Source: Callorhinus ursinus (lineage: Eukaryota > Chordata > Mammalia > Carnivora > Otariidae). Taken from it: DNA of 64,000 bases. Shown piece by piece: positions 54,310-64,000 of this stretch (positions are counted from its first letter, which is position 1; each line of letters starts with the position of its first letter). The stretch is taken from NCBI RefSeq assembly GCF_003265705.1, contig NW_020312859.1, positions 824,744-888,743 of the forward strand, read 5' to 3'. Both the position numbers and the translations under genes were made by a program. Under the pieces are notes generated by a model. That model worked only from the letters and a program-made list of their open reading frames with translations. It did no database searches and was not told the origin of the DNA.

Positions 54310-54600
54310 AGTTTTTTTTTTTTAAGCTAATCTCTGTTGATTGATTTGTTGCAAAGAGCGTATATTGCTTTTGTTGTCAGAAAAAAATACAATCATATGC
54401 ACACAAACATGCTTACACACCTATATGTTTAAAAACGTGAAAAAATGCTACATAGACTTCACTGTCTAGATATACTGTTACATTTAACCAGTTTCCTACC
54501 ACTAGACATTTAGTTAGTTTTCAAAATTTCCCTATTATAACCAACTCTGCAATAGATTATCCTTGTATATGTATTTGCATACGCCATCCATCCATTCAAA
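54310..54600 (-). mobile_element. Old L1 3-prime fragment, minus strand
   Basis: CATTTAACCAGTTTCCTACC, ACTAGACATTTAGTTAGTTT and ATAACCAACTCTGCAATAGA resemble a reverse L1 ORF2 end. Confidence 0.55.
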
Positions 54601-54890
54601 TTGTCACTCACGGTTTTGTGCCTCTTTTATGCCAGGTTCTGTGTGGTGGGGGGTGGGGAGACTGCCCTCACGGACTTGACATTAAGTTGTGGGGCACAGA
54701 TGATGAATACATGAGTAAACACAGGCACAGCACCATGTCCAGCAGTGAAGAAAACCAAACAAGTTTAGGCAAAGAGAAGGATGGGAGATATGGGGCAGGG
54801 TCTGCTGTTTCCAGTAAGCTGGTGAGGGATGAACCTGAGGATGTGGTGATGTGTCAGCAGGGACCTGAAGGAAGAGCCAAATAAAGCCAG
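54601..54890 (-). mobile_element. L2 LINE fragment, minus strand
   Basis: TATGCCAGGTTCTGTGTGGT, ACTGCCCTCACGGACTTGAC and GGATGAACCTGAGGATGTGG fit the reverse L2. The 88-residue frame over it is spurious. Confidence 0.55.
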
Positions 54891-54949
54891 CATCCTAGTA
54901 TATAAGAAGACAATAGGAACAATCTTACCAACCAGAGATACTTCTATTT

Positions 54950-55290
54950 AACATTTTGGGGTTTTCCTTTCAATTAGTTTCTCTGCAGCTATTTTTAAAA
55001 ACATAAAAGTGGAATGATACTATATATATATATATGTTTTTCTATTCTTTTTTCTCTTCCCTGGACTTTATACTGTGGGCATTTTCTCATGTTGTTTTGA
55101 TTATTTCCTTAGGATACACTCCCTAGAGCAAAGGATATGTCCATTTAGCATCTTGGTAATGATTATTTATATCATTCTACATTCCCACCAGCAGTAGAGA
55201 AGAATCCCCATTTCTCCACATTTTTGCCAGCACTGACTCTAGCTGTTTTAAATCTTTGCCAGTCAGATCGCTTATTTTTTTTTTAAAAAA
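54950..55290 (-). mobile_element. Old L1 ORF2 fragment, minus strand
   Basis: TTTTGATTATTTCCTTAGGA, ATTCTACATTCCCACCAGCA and TTTCTCCACATTTTTGCCAG are reverse L1 ORF2 landmarks. A (TA)n run lies at 55021-55036. Confidence 0.7.
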
Positions 55291-55499
55291 AAGGGAAACC
55301 CATCTCATGGTTTAGTAATAGTAGTCAATTAGTAGATTGACTAGTAGAAGTCAATACTAGTGGTAGAAGTCAATAACACCTCCATTTTTCTAAAAAGAAG
55401 GATAGAGATGAATTTAAGAATTCATTTATTTTTTCAGGCAACAACTATTCTGTGTGCTTTGCGCCCAGCACCGAGCTCTTGCAGATGAGATAATGGAGT

Positions 55500-55640
55500 C
55501 ACCAGGCCACCGAGAACCTAGAGGTCTGCTTGGTTTTGTGGACAGAGAAATTGAAGCACCTAGTTCAGTGATTTGCCCCAAATCCAAAGTTGAAGATCTG
55601 GGACCAGAACTTGAATCTCCATGCTCTTTGTATGACAAAA
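55500..55640 (-). mobile_element. Possible MIR, minus strand
   Basis: GTTCAGTGATTTGCCCCAAA and GGGACCAGAACTTGAATCTC resemble the reverse MIR. Confidence 0.5.
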
Positions 55641-56379
55641 CGCAGCCTCAAGAAAATACAAAACGAAGACCAGGGCTGACTTTTTAATTGGAAAGTATGA
55701 TTTGAGGAGAGGGGGTGGGAAAGGAGGCTGGAGCGAGGGAAAGCGGTTTAGTCAAACTTGAGTAGCTGTGGGGACTTTTTGCAGAGAAAACGCTACCAGT
55801 GTGACATTCTGCAGTTGGTCCCGAAGGTTGGGGAGAGAAGTAAACGTCAGGAAATTAGCTCTGTGGGCTGTCTTTGTCATTCTGAACCCTTCGCCCCTCC
55901 CCAAGCCCATTTCAGAGATCCGGTCCCATTTTTCTTGCCTCTGACCCTGGGGGCTGAAATTTCTCTCAGTATCATAAAACCTGGGGTTGTAAAATTCATA
56001 TTGTAACTTTAAGAGCCACATCTGTTTTAATCATTTTTTTTTCTGTGTTAAGAACACAACGGGATTTTAATGGCAGCAGTAAAATGGAAAAGTTGAAGGA
56101 AATTATCACAGATTTGTAAAGCTATAAGGCAGGTTCCTGGGCTCATGTGAACAGTCAAATTACAAAGAAACAACACAATTGCTTTTATTGCAGGCAGATC
56201 TCTGGTTTAAGAATTTCTCAGTTTAATCTATTGATGAGGATTAGCATTTTATTCACTTCAGCACTCATAATAGCTGTGGTACGCATTACCCGGTGGGCCA
56301 GACTGGTGAGGATCACAAATCTCAGAGATGCAGAGAAATCCAGAGAAATTGCTCGAGGGGGAGAGTATCGAGTCTGGCA
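55641..56379. other. Repeat-poor block, possible conserved non-coding element
   Basis: No transposon recognised. AT-rich segment 56000-56260 contains ACAATTGCTTTTATTG and TCAGTTTAATCTATTGATGA. A pyrimidine tract followed by CAG near 56192 mimics a splice acceptor but is isolated. Confidence 0.35.
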
Positions 56380-56580
56380 AATCGGGCGGACCTGGTTTTC
56401 ATCCTGAATCTGCCCTGTTTCACTGGGTATGGTGGGGGCTTTAGGCAAACTCCTGTCCTCTCGACACGTTGCCTTCCTCATCTGTACACAGGGGCGGGGC
56501 TACGTAGGCAAGCTTTGCAGTGAAATCTACAAGGAAGTCACTCAGTGTGATGCCAGGCAAACAGTAGGTGCTTAATGAAC
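56380..56580 (+). mobile_element. MIR, plus strand, diverged
   Basis: ATCCTGAATCTGCCCTGTTT, TTGCCTTCCTCATCTGTACA and CAGTAGGTGCTTAATGAACG follow MIR order. Confidence 0.6.
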
Positions 56581-56964
56581 GGTGGCTGGCATCTGGTTTT
56601 CCTTCTGATGAGTAAGCTATTTGGAGCAGCCACTGTTGGTGCCCCGTCTACATCCTCTTGAACCGACCACTTCTCACCAAAGAACTCTCTCACTGCAAAC
56701 ACCTGCAATTCGCTGCCTGCAATTTTTTTCTGAACCCAGGAGCATGCTTGGCCCATGCTCAGGGCAAGCCAGAGTGCTGATGAGTTAATGCCCGCAGAAG
56801 CGGCCCTCACGCAGTGACAGAGGGATGGGATCTGCAGGATAAATCGCTCTGCTCCCTCTCCCTGCAGGAGGCACGAGTACTGTGCGGCCTCCCAGAGTGC
56901 CTGGTGGTAACGTACTTGGTGACACACTCTATTGGCTTCCTCTCTTCTCCGGCTTCTCTCACAT
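56581..56964. other. Unassigned sequence
   Basis: A 151-residue minus frame (56538-56993) has no domain or family feature. Confidence 0.4.
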
Positions 56965-57308
56965 CTTAGTCCGTTCAGGCAGCTGTGACACAATGTGACC
57001 TGCCTCGTGGCTTCTGAACAACAGAAATTTATTTCTCATGCTTCCAGAGGCTGGAAGTCTAAGGCCAGCGTGGTCAGGTTCTGGTGAGAACCCTTGGCAC
57101 ACTGCAGACGGCCAAGGTCTTATATCCTCACCTTGCAGAGTGAGCAATGCAGAGAGGTCTCGGGGGCCCCTTTTAGAAGGGCACTAATCCCATTCCTGAG
57201 GGCTCCAGCCTGATGACCTACCTCCCAAAGGCTCCACCTCCAAAATCCATTGCACTGGGGATTAGATTTCAACATACAAATTCTGGGAGGGATTCAGTCC
57301 TTCAGGTT
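56965..57308 (-). mobile_element. MST-like MaLR LTR, minus strand
   Basis: TAGTCCGTTCAGGCAGCTGT, CAACAGAAATTTATTTCTCA, TTTTAGAAGGGCACTAATCC, ACCTACCTCCCAAAGGCTCC and GGGGATTAGATTTCAACATA match a MaLR LTR over nearly its full length. Confidence 0.88.
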
Positions 57309-57904
57309 GTGTGTACAAGGACAGAAGGAATGAGGAGGCGGGGAGGGACAAGGAAATGGTCCCCGGGTGCCCTAGTAACTTCTGGAACTGCTGGTATCCG
57401 CCTCTGTGCCTGGGAGCCCCTTTCCCTGGAAGTGTGGAAGACCTTACCCCCAGCAGCTCCCAAAGAGGGACTCTCAGATCTTAGTGTGTAAACAGCCCAG
57501 CTCCCCCTCCCCTTGGGCAGAAGAGCTGAGTGCAGGGGTGCCATTCCCCAGGACTGAGGACCGGGGAAGCCGTGGTCACCCCTGTGGTCGCTGGCCTGAT
57601 AGGACTCGCTGTGTTCGCTGCTTCTCTTCCCTGTCCCGTTCCCCATTCCCCTTTGGATCATCCCCTCTTACCTCGCAAGGAAAGGACGTGCCCTCGGATA
57701 CTTGTCTCAGTCACTGCTTCCGGGGACCCCGCATGTCCAGGGTCTCTGATAGCTGAGTGATGAGAAGTCAGTTGTGGCAAGAACTGGGTAGGAGTGGAGT
57801 AGAAATGGGGCCTGGATCTTCTGGCTTTTGTTCTCTGTTTTGTTTTGGTGGTGCCAGGTTCTCGGAATGGGAGAATGGAAGGGATGGGAGTTCACAGTGT
57901 CGCA
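57309..57904. other. Unassigned unique sequence
   Basis: Overlapping frames up to 119 residues on both strands, none recognisable. Confidence 0.4.
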
Positions 57905-58110
57905 GTGAAGAGCGGACTTGCGGTTCATATCCCAGCCTGCCCCTTACTATAGGCAGGACCTAAGGCAGGGGACAAAGCCCCTGTAGGCCTCAGTCATGTC
58001 ATCTGGAGAAGGGTGCTAAAAAGCCCCTCACAGGGGCCCAAAGAGGACTGAACGAGGAAGTATATAAAAGCACCTAGAACCGTCCTGCTGTGGTAAACAC
58101 CGTCATTACT
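57905..58110 (+). mobile_element. MIR, plus strand, diverged
   Basis: GCGGTTCATATCCCAGCCTG, AGGCCTCAGTCATGTCATCT and TATAAAAGCACCTAGAACCG fit MIR. Confidence 0.6.
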
Positions 58111-59439
58111 TCCACAGCTATGACTGGCTTGGGACATAGGACACCCGCTGACACCCAAGTCTGTCAGAGCCCAAGCGCTCCCAACTCTCTCAGAACAACG
58201 TGGTGAGATGATAATAGACATGAAAGGGTCTTGGAAGCTCTTTGTTTACCCTGGTGTCTGCCCCTCTGAGCTCCAGCGACCGTGACTAACTCGTCCGGGT
58301 CCCAGGGCTGGAGTGGGGGCCGCTCAGAGCCAGGCGCAGGGTGTCCACCGAGGGAACGAATAGGTAGAGGAGCCGAGCCGCTCTTGCCGGCCACGACGCG
58401 GGCAAGGGAACACTAATGACATGATTGCAGTAGGGTCCCACTTGTAGGCATCTCAGGAGCTGCTTTTGTTGCCCCAAGGCAGCTCCAGGGTTTTTCGAGT
58501 TTGTCTACCCCAGAGTTGAAAGGTTTCCCTAAGAACGGAGTGCCTGGCAGGGGCTTTGCTGATCTGAGATAAGGCCTCAGTCACAGCCTGCGTAACCTGA
58601 GCTGGCCCAAGCTTCGGCAGAGTCTTCTGGGTATTATTGCTCGAGAGTCAGGGAGGACAGAAAGCCAGCCCAGGTAGGCACTCCTCTCAGACAAGAACCA
58701 AAGGTGGAGATAATGACCCTCCGCTGAAAGCCCCTTAGTCCCAAGAGAAGCTCGAAAAACCCAATCTGCTGTCTGTGGGAGTGTCAATTGTTGTAATTCT
58801 TGGGAAAGGCAAATTGACAAGAGCCAGTGCCTGGTTAAGTCATATTGGAGCCTGAGGCCAAAGGAAAAATGTGCCTCCCTCATATATATGTTTTCTGTAA
58901 TTTTTTTTCATGGGTATGAGTGTGAGAATATTAGCGGTGAGTTTGCTTCCATTACGGTCAGGAGAGTAAAACTGATACAAATTCTGTTTGGGGCATAAAT
59001 AAAATATTTAAACATAAAATGATGCTAAGAGTTTGATGTGCCTAATTTTCAGCTTTTCAATATATTTATTCCACGAATGTTCTAGAAAAAAATTGCCATT
59101 AAAGTATATATAAAATGATGCATATAGAGGCACCCATTTCCTTTGGACACAGGCTCCAATACAGTTCAGTATAGCACTGCCAATCCCGTGGATAAAATTG
59201 TGATCTTTTGTTCATTGTGGACTATTTTTAGCATTATTTTTGATTTTTAAAAATATTGCATTAACATATGATTTCTCTTGATCACTGAGTTGTTTTTTTG
59301 TTTTTGAGTGTCTTCTTAAATTTTGTGCCTGAGTCCTTTAGTCGTCTCACCCTAGCCCCAGCCCTGGGAGAGCCAAACTACATGGAGCCTTAGCCTACAA
59401 CATCACCTCTACGGCCTGACTCGACAGAAGATCCCACAG
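58111..59439. other. Unassigned unique sequence
   Basis: About 1.3 kb. The right half (58880-59330) is AT-rich and may contain old repeat debris that I cannot name. Confidence 0.4.
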
Positions 59440-60080
59440 CAGGGCACAAAGATGGGCATTCAGTGGTGATCGCTGTAGCATTGGGAAGCCAACCCCAAAG
59501 CCCCTCAGAGAGGACTGCTTAAATCTGCAATGGTCCATCGGAGGATGGCACATTCTACAGCTGTGAAAGGGCATATGATTGCTTTGATTTTTCTGGCCCA
59601 GAAATGCATCTGAGAAATAGTAAGAAAAAAAAAGTTACAAAATACTGTCTACAACAAATCTAATATTTCTATTTGCACTGTTCAAAGTGTTCGTTCAAAG
59701 TGTTTTGTGTGCATTAGCTCAGTCAGTGAACGTCACGACCTTCCTCCAAGGTTATAGATGAGGAAACTAGGGCCCAGAGAAGTTAAGTCATTTTCCCAGG
59801 ACACACAGCAGGGTAACAACAGAGTTGGTTTTTTTGAGTGCAGGGACGCTGGCCCCAGAGTCCAAGATTTTAAGCACTAAGTTAATCTGCCCCTCATTTG
59901 ATTTTGGAGTCTATGTATGTACATATAATGTGGGAAGAATCATGGGGCAAGACACAAAACTGTCACTAATGGTTATCTCAGGTGGACGAGAAAGATGGGT
60001 CACTTTAACTTTAAATCCTATATAATTTGATAAAGTGTGAATTCTTAACCAGGAGTATGTGCTATTTTTATAATAAGAAA
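59440..60080 (+). mobile_element. Old L1M 3-prime region split by a MIR
   Basis: GATCGCTGTAGCATTGGGAA, AGAGAGGACTGCTTAAATCT and CATTCTACAGCTGTGAAAGG, then, after a minus MIR, CTAATGGTTATCTCAGGTGG and GAGTATGTGCTATTTTTATA, follow the ORF2 to 3-prime UTR order. Confidence 0.65.
59700..59895 (-). mobile_element. MIR, minus strand, inside L1M
   Basis: GTTATAGATGAGGAAACTAG, GGCCCAGAGAAGTTAAGTCA, ACACACAGCAGGGTAACAAC and GGCCCCAGAGTCCAAGATTT are a strong reverse MIR. Confidence 0.85.
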
Positions 60081-60084
60081 TAAG

Positions 60085-60275
60085 AACTATTTTATTAAGT
60101 CCTTGCTGTGTACCGGGTCTTATGCAAGGCATTTTCAAGGCACTATCTCATTTAACTCTTGCAGTAGCCCTGTTATGACGCCATGCCATAGATAAGAGAA
60201 CCGAGGTTGAAAAAGACGAAGTGACCTGACCAAGCTTGCAGAGCTCCCAGGCCGTGGAGCCAGAATTCCACCTTG
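60085..60275 (-). mobile_element. MIR, minus strand
   Basis: AAGTCCTTGCTGTGTACCGG, TATCTCATTTAACTCTTGCA, GATAAGAGAACCGAGGTTGA and GGAGCCAGAATTCCACCTTG follow the reverse MIR. Confidence 0.82.
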
Positions 60276-60429
60276 GGCCCCCAGAGTAGGATTATTTTGA
60301 ATATATTGCTTTGGGACTCGCCTTTCCTATCATGTTTTTTCACGGCTGCTTCTCGGAGCCCTGCAGAAATAGAGCGCACATTTTTCCTACTCAATCCCCT
60401 AGTGCTGGGCATTTAGGTTACCGAAAGGG

Positions 60430-61130
60430 ACGCACTCTTTTTTGCAGCAAGGCGGGCTGGAGAGGCCACTTGGCCAGGGGCGCGCGGTGGTGAAGCGAGG
60501 TGGAGGGACGAGGGCGTGGCTTGGTGCCCCCCGCCCGCCCCCGATGCCATTTTCTCGGTGGCCCCTTCCCCAGATTCCAAGCTCCGAAAGGAACCGCCAC
60601 GCGGTGCGGGGGGGCCCCCGCTCTCGTCCCACCACCTCCCGGTCCCCGGAGGGGCCCCGGTGCCTGCCGCCGCGGGCGGCACCATCTGCGCGGCGCAGGT
60701 GTGCCCGGCCCCCTGCCCAACCTGGGGGCTGCGAACACTTGGCCGATTGTGGCCCCCGCGAGCCCGGCGGGCAGCTGCGCGCGGGCTGCCATCTGTGTGC
60801 TCCGGGCCGCCGGGAAGGGCCGCGGGCGGCGCGGGGAGGGGCCGCGGGCCGCGCCCTCGCCGGGCCCCATTCAAGCGCTGCCAAGGCCTAATTGATGAGA
60901 AATGGCCCCGAGCAGGTGCGAACCTGTCTCGGGAGGCGGCGGGGAGGAGGGCAGGGACCCGGGACCGGGAGGCTGCTTCGCGGGGGCGGCGGGGAGGAGG
61001 GCAGGGGCCCGGGAGGGGGAGGCTACTTAGCCGCCGCGCAGCTGTCGAGGGGTCATTACCTCGGCCTCCTCCCCACCCCCAGGGGAGGGGGTGGATAGTG
61101 AGAGCGCAGGAGAAAGTGGGTGATTGAGAG
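60430..61130. promoter_or_regulatory. CpG island 2, probable promoter or regulatory island
   Basis: Dense CpG and GC from about 60430 to 61110 contrasts sharply with both flanks. Candidate donors are CAG|GTGCGA on plus (intron from 60916) and GAG|GTAATG on minus (intron from 61059), neither decisive. AAGGCCTAATTGATGAGAAA at about 60882-60903 is an AT-rich homeodomain-type motif inside the island. The 250-residue minus frame is Pro/Arg/Ala-rich and looks like a composition artefact. Confidence 0.75.
60935..61034. repeat. Two-copy 50-bp tandem duplication in CpG island 2
   Basis: Each copy begins GGCGGCGGGGAGGAGGGCAG (60935 and 60985), continues with an ACCCGGGA/GCCCGGGA segment and ends GGGAGGCTGCTT or GGGAGGCTACTT. 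The copies differ at a few positions, with the last bases diverged. Confidence 0.85.
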
Positions 61131-61829
61131 GGCAGGGCGAGGAACCCCTGACTCCTTTGTCGCACCCAGAGCCTCCTCCCGACAGGAACTTAGAGCCCCA
61201 AGGAGCATCTCAGCTCCTGGGACCTACCTCACTCTTGGGTGGAGACAAGCCAGGTGGGATCAGCCCGGAGCCAAGGACATCCAGCAGGTGGTAGCTCCAC
61301 CCGGGACTCCCAGTTCAGGGCTGTTCCTAAGAGACACGCAGTGGTGCTGAGTGACCCCTCCAATTCCGTTTTTTGCTGGTCCAGGCACGTATGTGAAATG
61401 CCGTGGTGGGGTTTTGAGATTCTGTGCTATGGTACATGTTTATATTAACAGCATCAGTCTCTTGGAGCACTCTGCTTCCTCTAAAAGACCAATCAAGGTG
61501 CAAACTGTTTTTCTCAAGATGTTTACAGGACTGATTTGTATAATTATGGTTCCCTAGGGCCCTGCAGACAGAGGTGGACCTGCAATGTGGCCACAGGTCC
61601 AAGTGGGTAGTGAGCCTCCTCTTGGCATCAGCTGCTCCCTCCGTGGTCGGGGGGATTGAGAGGAGAGCTCATTAAGGCTTGATTTCCAAAGGCCCAATAT
61701 GAGGTTCTTCTCAGCAAAGCCAGGATCAGGGGTCCTCCTGGTTCCATCTCCTTCTCTCAAACTCTCTTTCACGTGCCTGTCCCAGAGGCTAGTGGAACGG
61801 AATCCATATTTCCAGCATCAGACACATTG
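61131..61829. other. Unassigned sequence flanking CpG island 2
   Basis: About 0.7 kb with no recognised repeat or exon. Confidence 0.4.
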
Positions 61830-61898
61830 CCAGGTTTTCACCTGCAGCAGCCAGAGTGATCTTTTCAAAATGAAAACCTGAGCTCATCCAAGGCTGCT

Positions 61899-61935
61899 AA
61901 AACAAAACAAAACAAAACAAAACAAAACAAAACAA
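61899..61935. repeat. (AAAAC)n microsatellite
   Basis: Seven or so AAAAC units inside the L2 fragment. Confidence 0.95.
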
Positions 61936-62079
61936 CCCTTCAATAATTCTCTATTCCACAAGAATAAAATTTTGATCCCTCCCATGTTCCAAGCGCCTGA
62001 GTGGCCTTGCTCCAGCCTGACTCTGTACCTTCTTTTCATGCTCAGTTTCCCTGGTATGTGCTGATATTGCCACATTCAA

Positions 62080-62240
62080 GCAGCATATCACAACAAAGTG
62101 CCTACTGTGTGCCAGACACTGCTCCGGGCTCATGGGAAACAGCAGTAAATGAAACAGACAAAAATCTCTTCTGCATGAGGCTGGCATTCTAGTTGGGGAG
62201 ACAGACAAGAAACAAACAATTAAAATATGTAGTAGGGCTA
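62080..62240 (-). mobile_element. L2 LINE 3-prime piece, minus strand
   Basis: TGCCTACTGTGTGCCAGACA, CAGACAAAAATCTCTTCTGC and AGTTGGGGAGACAGACAAGA are a clear reverse L2 end placed between plus-strand L2 parts. Confidence 0.8.
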
Positions 62241-62421
62241 ACTCCCAGGGATGATTAAAACTCATCACAGTTGCCCTTAACTCGGAACTTTGCACATGCT
62301 ATTCCCATTGCCCACACACTATTCCCTAGCAATTCACATGCTTGCAATCTTCAGATCTTTGTTCAATGTTGCCTTCTCGGTGGGGCCTTTCTTGACCTTC
62401 CTATTTAAAATCACGATTCCT

Positions 62422-62631
62422 GGGCGCCTGGGTGCCTCAGTTGGTTAAGCGACTGCCTTTGGCTCAGGTCATGATCCTGGAGTCCCGGGATCGAGTCCCG
62501 CATCGGGATCCCTGCCTGGCAGGGAGTCTGCTTCTCCCTTTGACCCTACCCCCTCTTGTGCTCTCTCACTCTCTCTCTCAAATAAATAAATAAAATCTTA
62601 AAAAAAATAAAAAATAAATAAAAAATAAAAT
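62422..62631 (+). mobile_element. Can-SINE, plus strand, perfect 15-bp TSD
   Basis: Head GGGCGCCTGGGTGCCTCAGT, body ATCCTGGAGTCCCGGGATCG, A/T-rich extended tail. AAAATCACGATTCCT is exact at 62407-62421 and 62632-62646. It splits the L2. Young subfamily. Confidence 0.98.
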
Positions 62632-62790
62632 AAAATCACGATTCCTGCTAGAATTCCCTATTCATTTTATTTGGCTTTCTTTGTCTCCACAGCCCTTATC
62701 CCCATCTGACACACTGTGTATTTGTTTGTTTGTTTGTTGCTAGTTCTCCCCAACATCTGTATTAAATGCATTCGTTCCTTACAACTAAGT

Positions 62791-63224
62791 GTGACCTAGT
62801 GATTGAGTTCTAATAGAATGTGGTAGAAGTGACGGACACCACCTCCAGGCCTGGCCCATGAAACCTCCTGCAGTCTTCCACACTTGCGCTCCACCCTCTT
62901 GGGCTGTGGTTGCAGAGGATGGGGGAGGGGAAACGCTGAGGCCCTAGAACAGGGCTTCCTAAGCTGGACTTCCTAATTTGGGATCAGTCCAATGACCGCG
63001 CAAGAGATCCATGGCTAGAAAGCAGAGGAGGGGCCCTGAATTTGGATGTTTAAAAAATTGCATCTCTATTTTTATGCACCTCTGATTGGAAACCATAATT
63101 TCCTTCAATTATGAATGTAGTCCACAAGCCACAATAGCAGTAGCAAAGCCTGTAACTTTTTTTCCAGGAGAAATTACAAATGTTTTCCTATGATATGATA
63201 GTTTTTGCAGGTGTATCAGACATA
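62791..63224. other. Unassigned sequence, possible hAT debris
   Basis: CAAGAGATCCATGGCTAGAA and TTTCCTTCAATTATGAATGT recall an old Charlie-type terminus, but I cannot confirm it. Confidence 0.35.
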
Positions 63225-63442
63225 TTGTTTATAACAAATTTTTCTGTAAATATGCAGATAGTAAATAATAGCAGGCCATATGGTCTCTGTCACAACTCTT
63301 CAGCTCTGCCGGTGGAGCACAAAAGCAGCCTAGACGTTATGTAACCAAATGAGTGTGGCTGTGTGCCAATAAAGCTTTATTTACACAAGTAAATGGCAGG
63401 CCTGCCCAATTTGGCCTGCAGTCAGTAAGTTTACTGACCCTG
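63225..63442 (+). mobile_element. hAT-type DNA transposon, same family as 34544
   Basis: TTTCTGTAAATATGCAGATA, GGCCATATGGTCTCTGTCAC, GTGTGGCTGTGTGCCAATAA and AGTAAGTTTACTGACCCTGG match the forward version of the 34544-34737 element, with a more decayed left end. Confidence 0.75.
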
Positions 63443-63615
63443 GATTTATACTCATCACTACTTGGAAATTATGGTTATTAGACCTGCCACTTCGCCTTGT
63501 TATTTAATGTGTTAATAAAGCATACATATTGCTATGTGACAAATTGAAAGGTATGTTTAATAACCATGTTTCAATATGAATGGTATCCTTTATAATCCTA
63601 TGTAGTTTATTTTTT

Positions 63616-63800
63616 TTAAAGATTTTATTTATTTATTTGAGAGAGAATGAGAGATAGAGAGCACGAGAGGGAAGAGGGTCAGAGGGAGCAGCAGACTCCC
63701 TGCTGAACAGGGAGCCCGATGTGGGACTCGATCCCGGGACTCCAGGATCATGACCTGAGCTGAAGGCAGTCGCTTAGCCAACTGAGCCACCCAGGCGTCC
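63616..63800 (-). mobile_element. Can-SINE, minus strand, 19-bp TSD
   Basis: AAAGATTTTATTTATTTATT, G/A tract, GATCCCGGGACTCCAGGATC and GAGCCACCCAGGCGTCC. CCTATGTAGTTTATTTTTT flanks it at 63597-63615 and 63801-63819. It is nearly identical to the copy at 52709. Confidence 0.97.
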
Positions 63801-63843
63801 CCTATGTAGTTTATTTTTTAAATTTAAAAACATTATTCCACAT

Positions 63844-64000
63844 GGGGCACCTGGGTGTCTCAGTCGGTGAAGTCTCCGACTCTTGATCTCGGCTCCGGTC
63901 TTGATCTCACGGTCATGAGTTCAAGCCCCGCAGTGGGCTCCAGGCCCGGTGTGGAGCCCACACTGCCAAAGCGGGGCTAGGGCACAAAGGAGGTTAGCAA
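63844..64000 (+). mobile_element. Can-SINE, plus strand, older, 3-prime end unclear
   Basis: Head GGGGCACCTGGGTGTCTCAG, body GACTCTTGATCTCGGCTCCG and TTGATCTCACGGTCATGAGT of the older subfamily. After GTGTGGAGCCCACACTGCC the expected tail is not visible before the window ends. Confidence 0.88.

Larger units (their letters stand above)
61830..62790 (+). mobile_element. L2 LINE, plus strand, interrupted twice
   Basis: CAGCCAGAGTGATCTTTTCA and TGAGTGGCCTTGCTCCAGCC form the first part. TTTGCACATGCTATTCCCAT and GGTGGGGCCTTTCTTGACCT come next, and after a SINE CCACAGCCCTTATCCCCATC. A reversed L2 piece (62080-62240) separates the first two parts. Confidence 0.75.

Noticed and set aside
60413..61165. 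250-residue minus frame (and a 203-residue plus frame) in CpG island 2
   Set aside because: Both strands are open in several frames because stops are rare in GC-rich DNA. The products are Pro/Arg/Ala-rich with no motif.
1..64000. Endogenous retroviral coding genes
   Set aside because: Only solitary old LTR-type remnants were seen. I found no gag, pol or env-like open frame and no primer-binding-site plus internal region.

Overview
The window is nuclear DNA from a carnivoran mammal, most likely a caniform of the arctoid group (bear, seal or mustelid type). The main evidence is about 24 copies of the carnivore-specific tRNA-Lys-derived Can-SINE, in both orientations. They share the head GGGGCGCCTGGGTGGCTCAG and the tail AAATAAATAAATAAAATCTT, followed by oligo(A). 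The form seen here is not the dog form. Carnivore-type young L1 3-prime ends, plus MIR, L2, MER5, MaLR-type LTRs and old L1M remnants, fit the same origin. Family names are from memory of consensus sequences; no search was run.

No protein-coding gene can be annotated with confidence. The open frames are shadows of GC-rich DNA, simple repeats or transposons. The only real coding relic is the C-terminal end of an L1 ORF2 at 8567-9070. Two CpG islands (about 2205-3575 and 60430-61130) are the only gene-like signals. In the first, the minus strand carries a strong splice donor (GCG|GTGAGTA, intron starting at 3117). This suggests the first, probably 5-prime-UTR, exon of a gene that leaves the window to the left. 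The second has candidate donors on both strands, a homeodomain-type TAATTGAT motif and a 50-bp tandem duplication. Between them lie about 57 kb that look intergenic.

Layout: 1-2540 repeat-poor flank; 2205-3575 CpG island 1 with a 28-bp C run; 3.6-8.5 kb L2, MIR, MER5A and the first SINEs; 8.55-9.31 kb young L1; 10.3-11.5 kb old L1M; 12.15-13.6 kb AT-rich repeat-poor block; 13.6-18.3 kb LTR and L1M remnants with a 20-bp-unit minisatellite; 18.5-23.4 kb mostly unique; 23.4-29 kb dense old repeats; 29-50 kb alternating unique DNA, MIR, L2 and MaLR; 50.2-54.3 kb one old L1M broken by SINE and LTR-like insertions; 55.6-59.4 kb mostly unique; 60.4-61.1 kb CpG island 2; 61.8-64 kb L2, hAT and SINEs.

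I found no previously undescribed functional system. The most informative observations are structural. They include an L1 3-prime UTR made of two homologous modules, a target-site-duplicated L1 inside a MIR, and inverted nested SINE pairs. Others are a SINE with self-complementary ends, a 28-bp exact duplication 3.5 kb apart in unrelated contexts, a minisatellite expanded inside an LTR, and five diverged copies of an ancient repeat I could not name.
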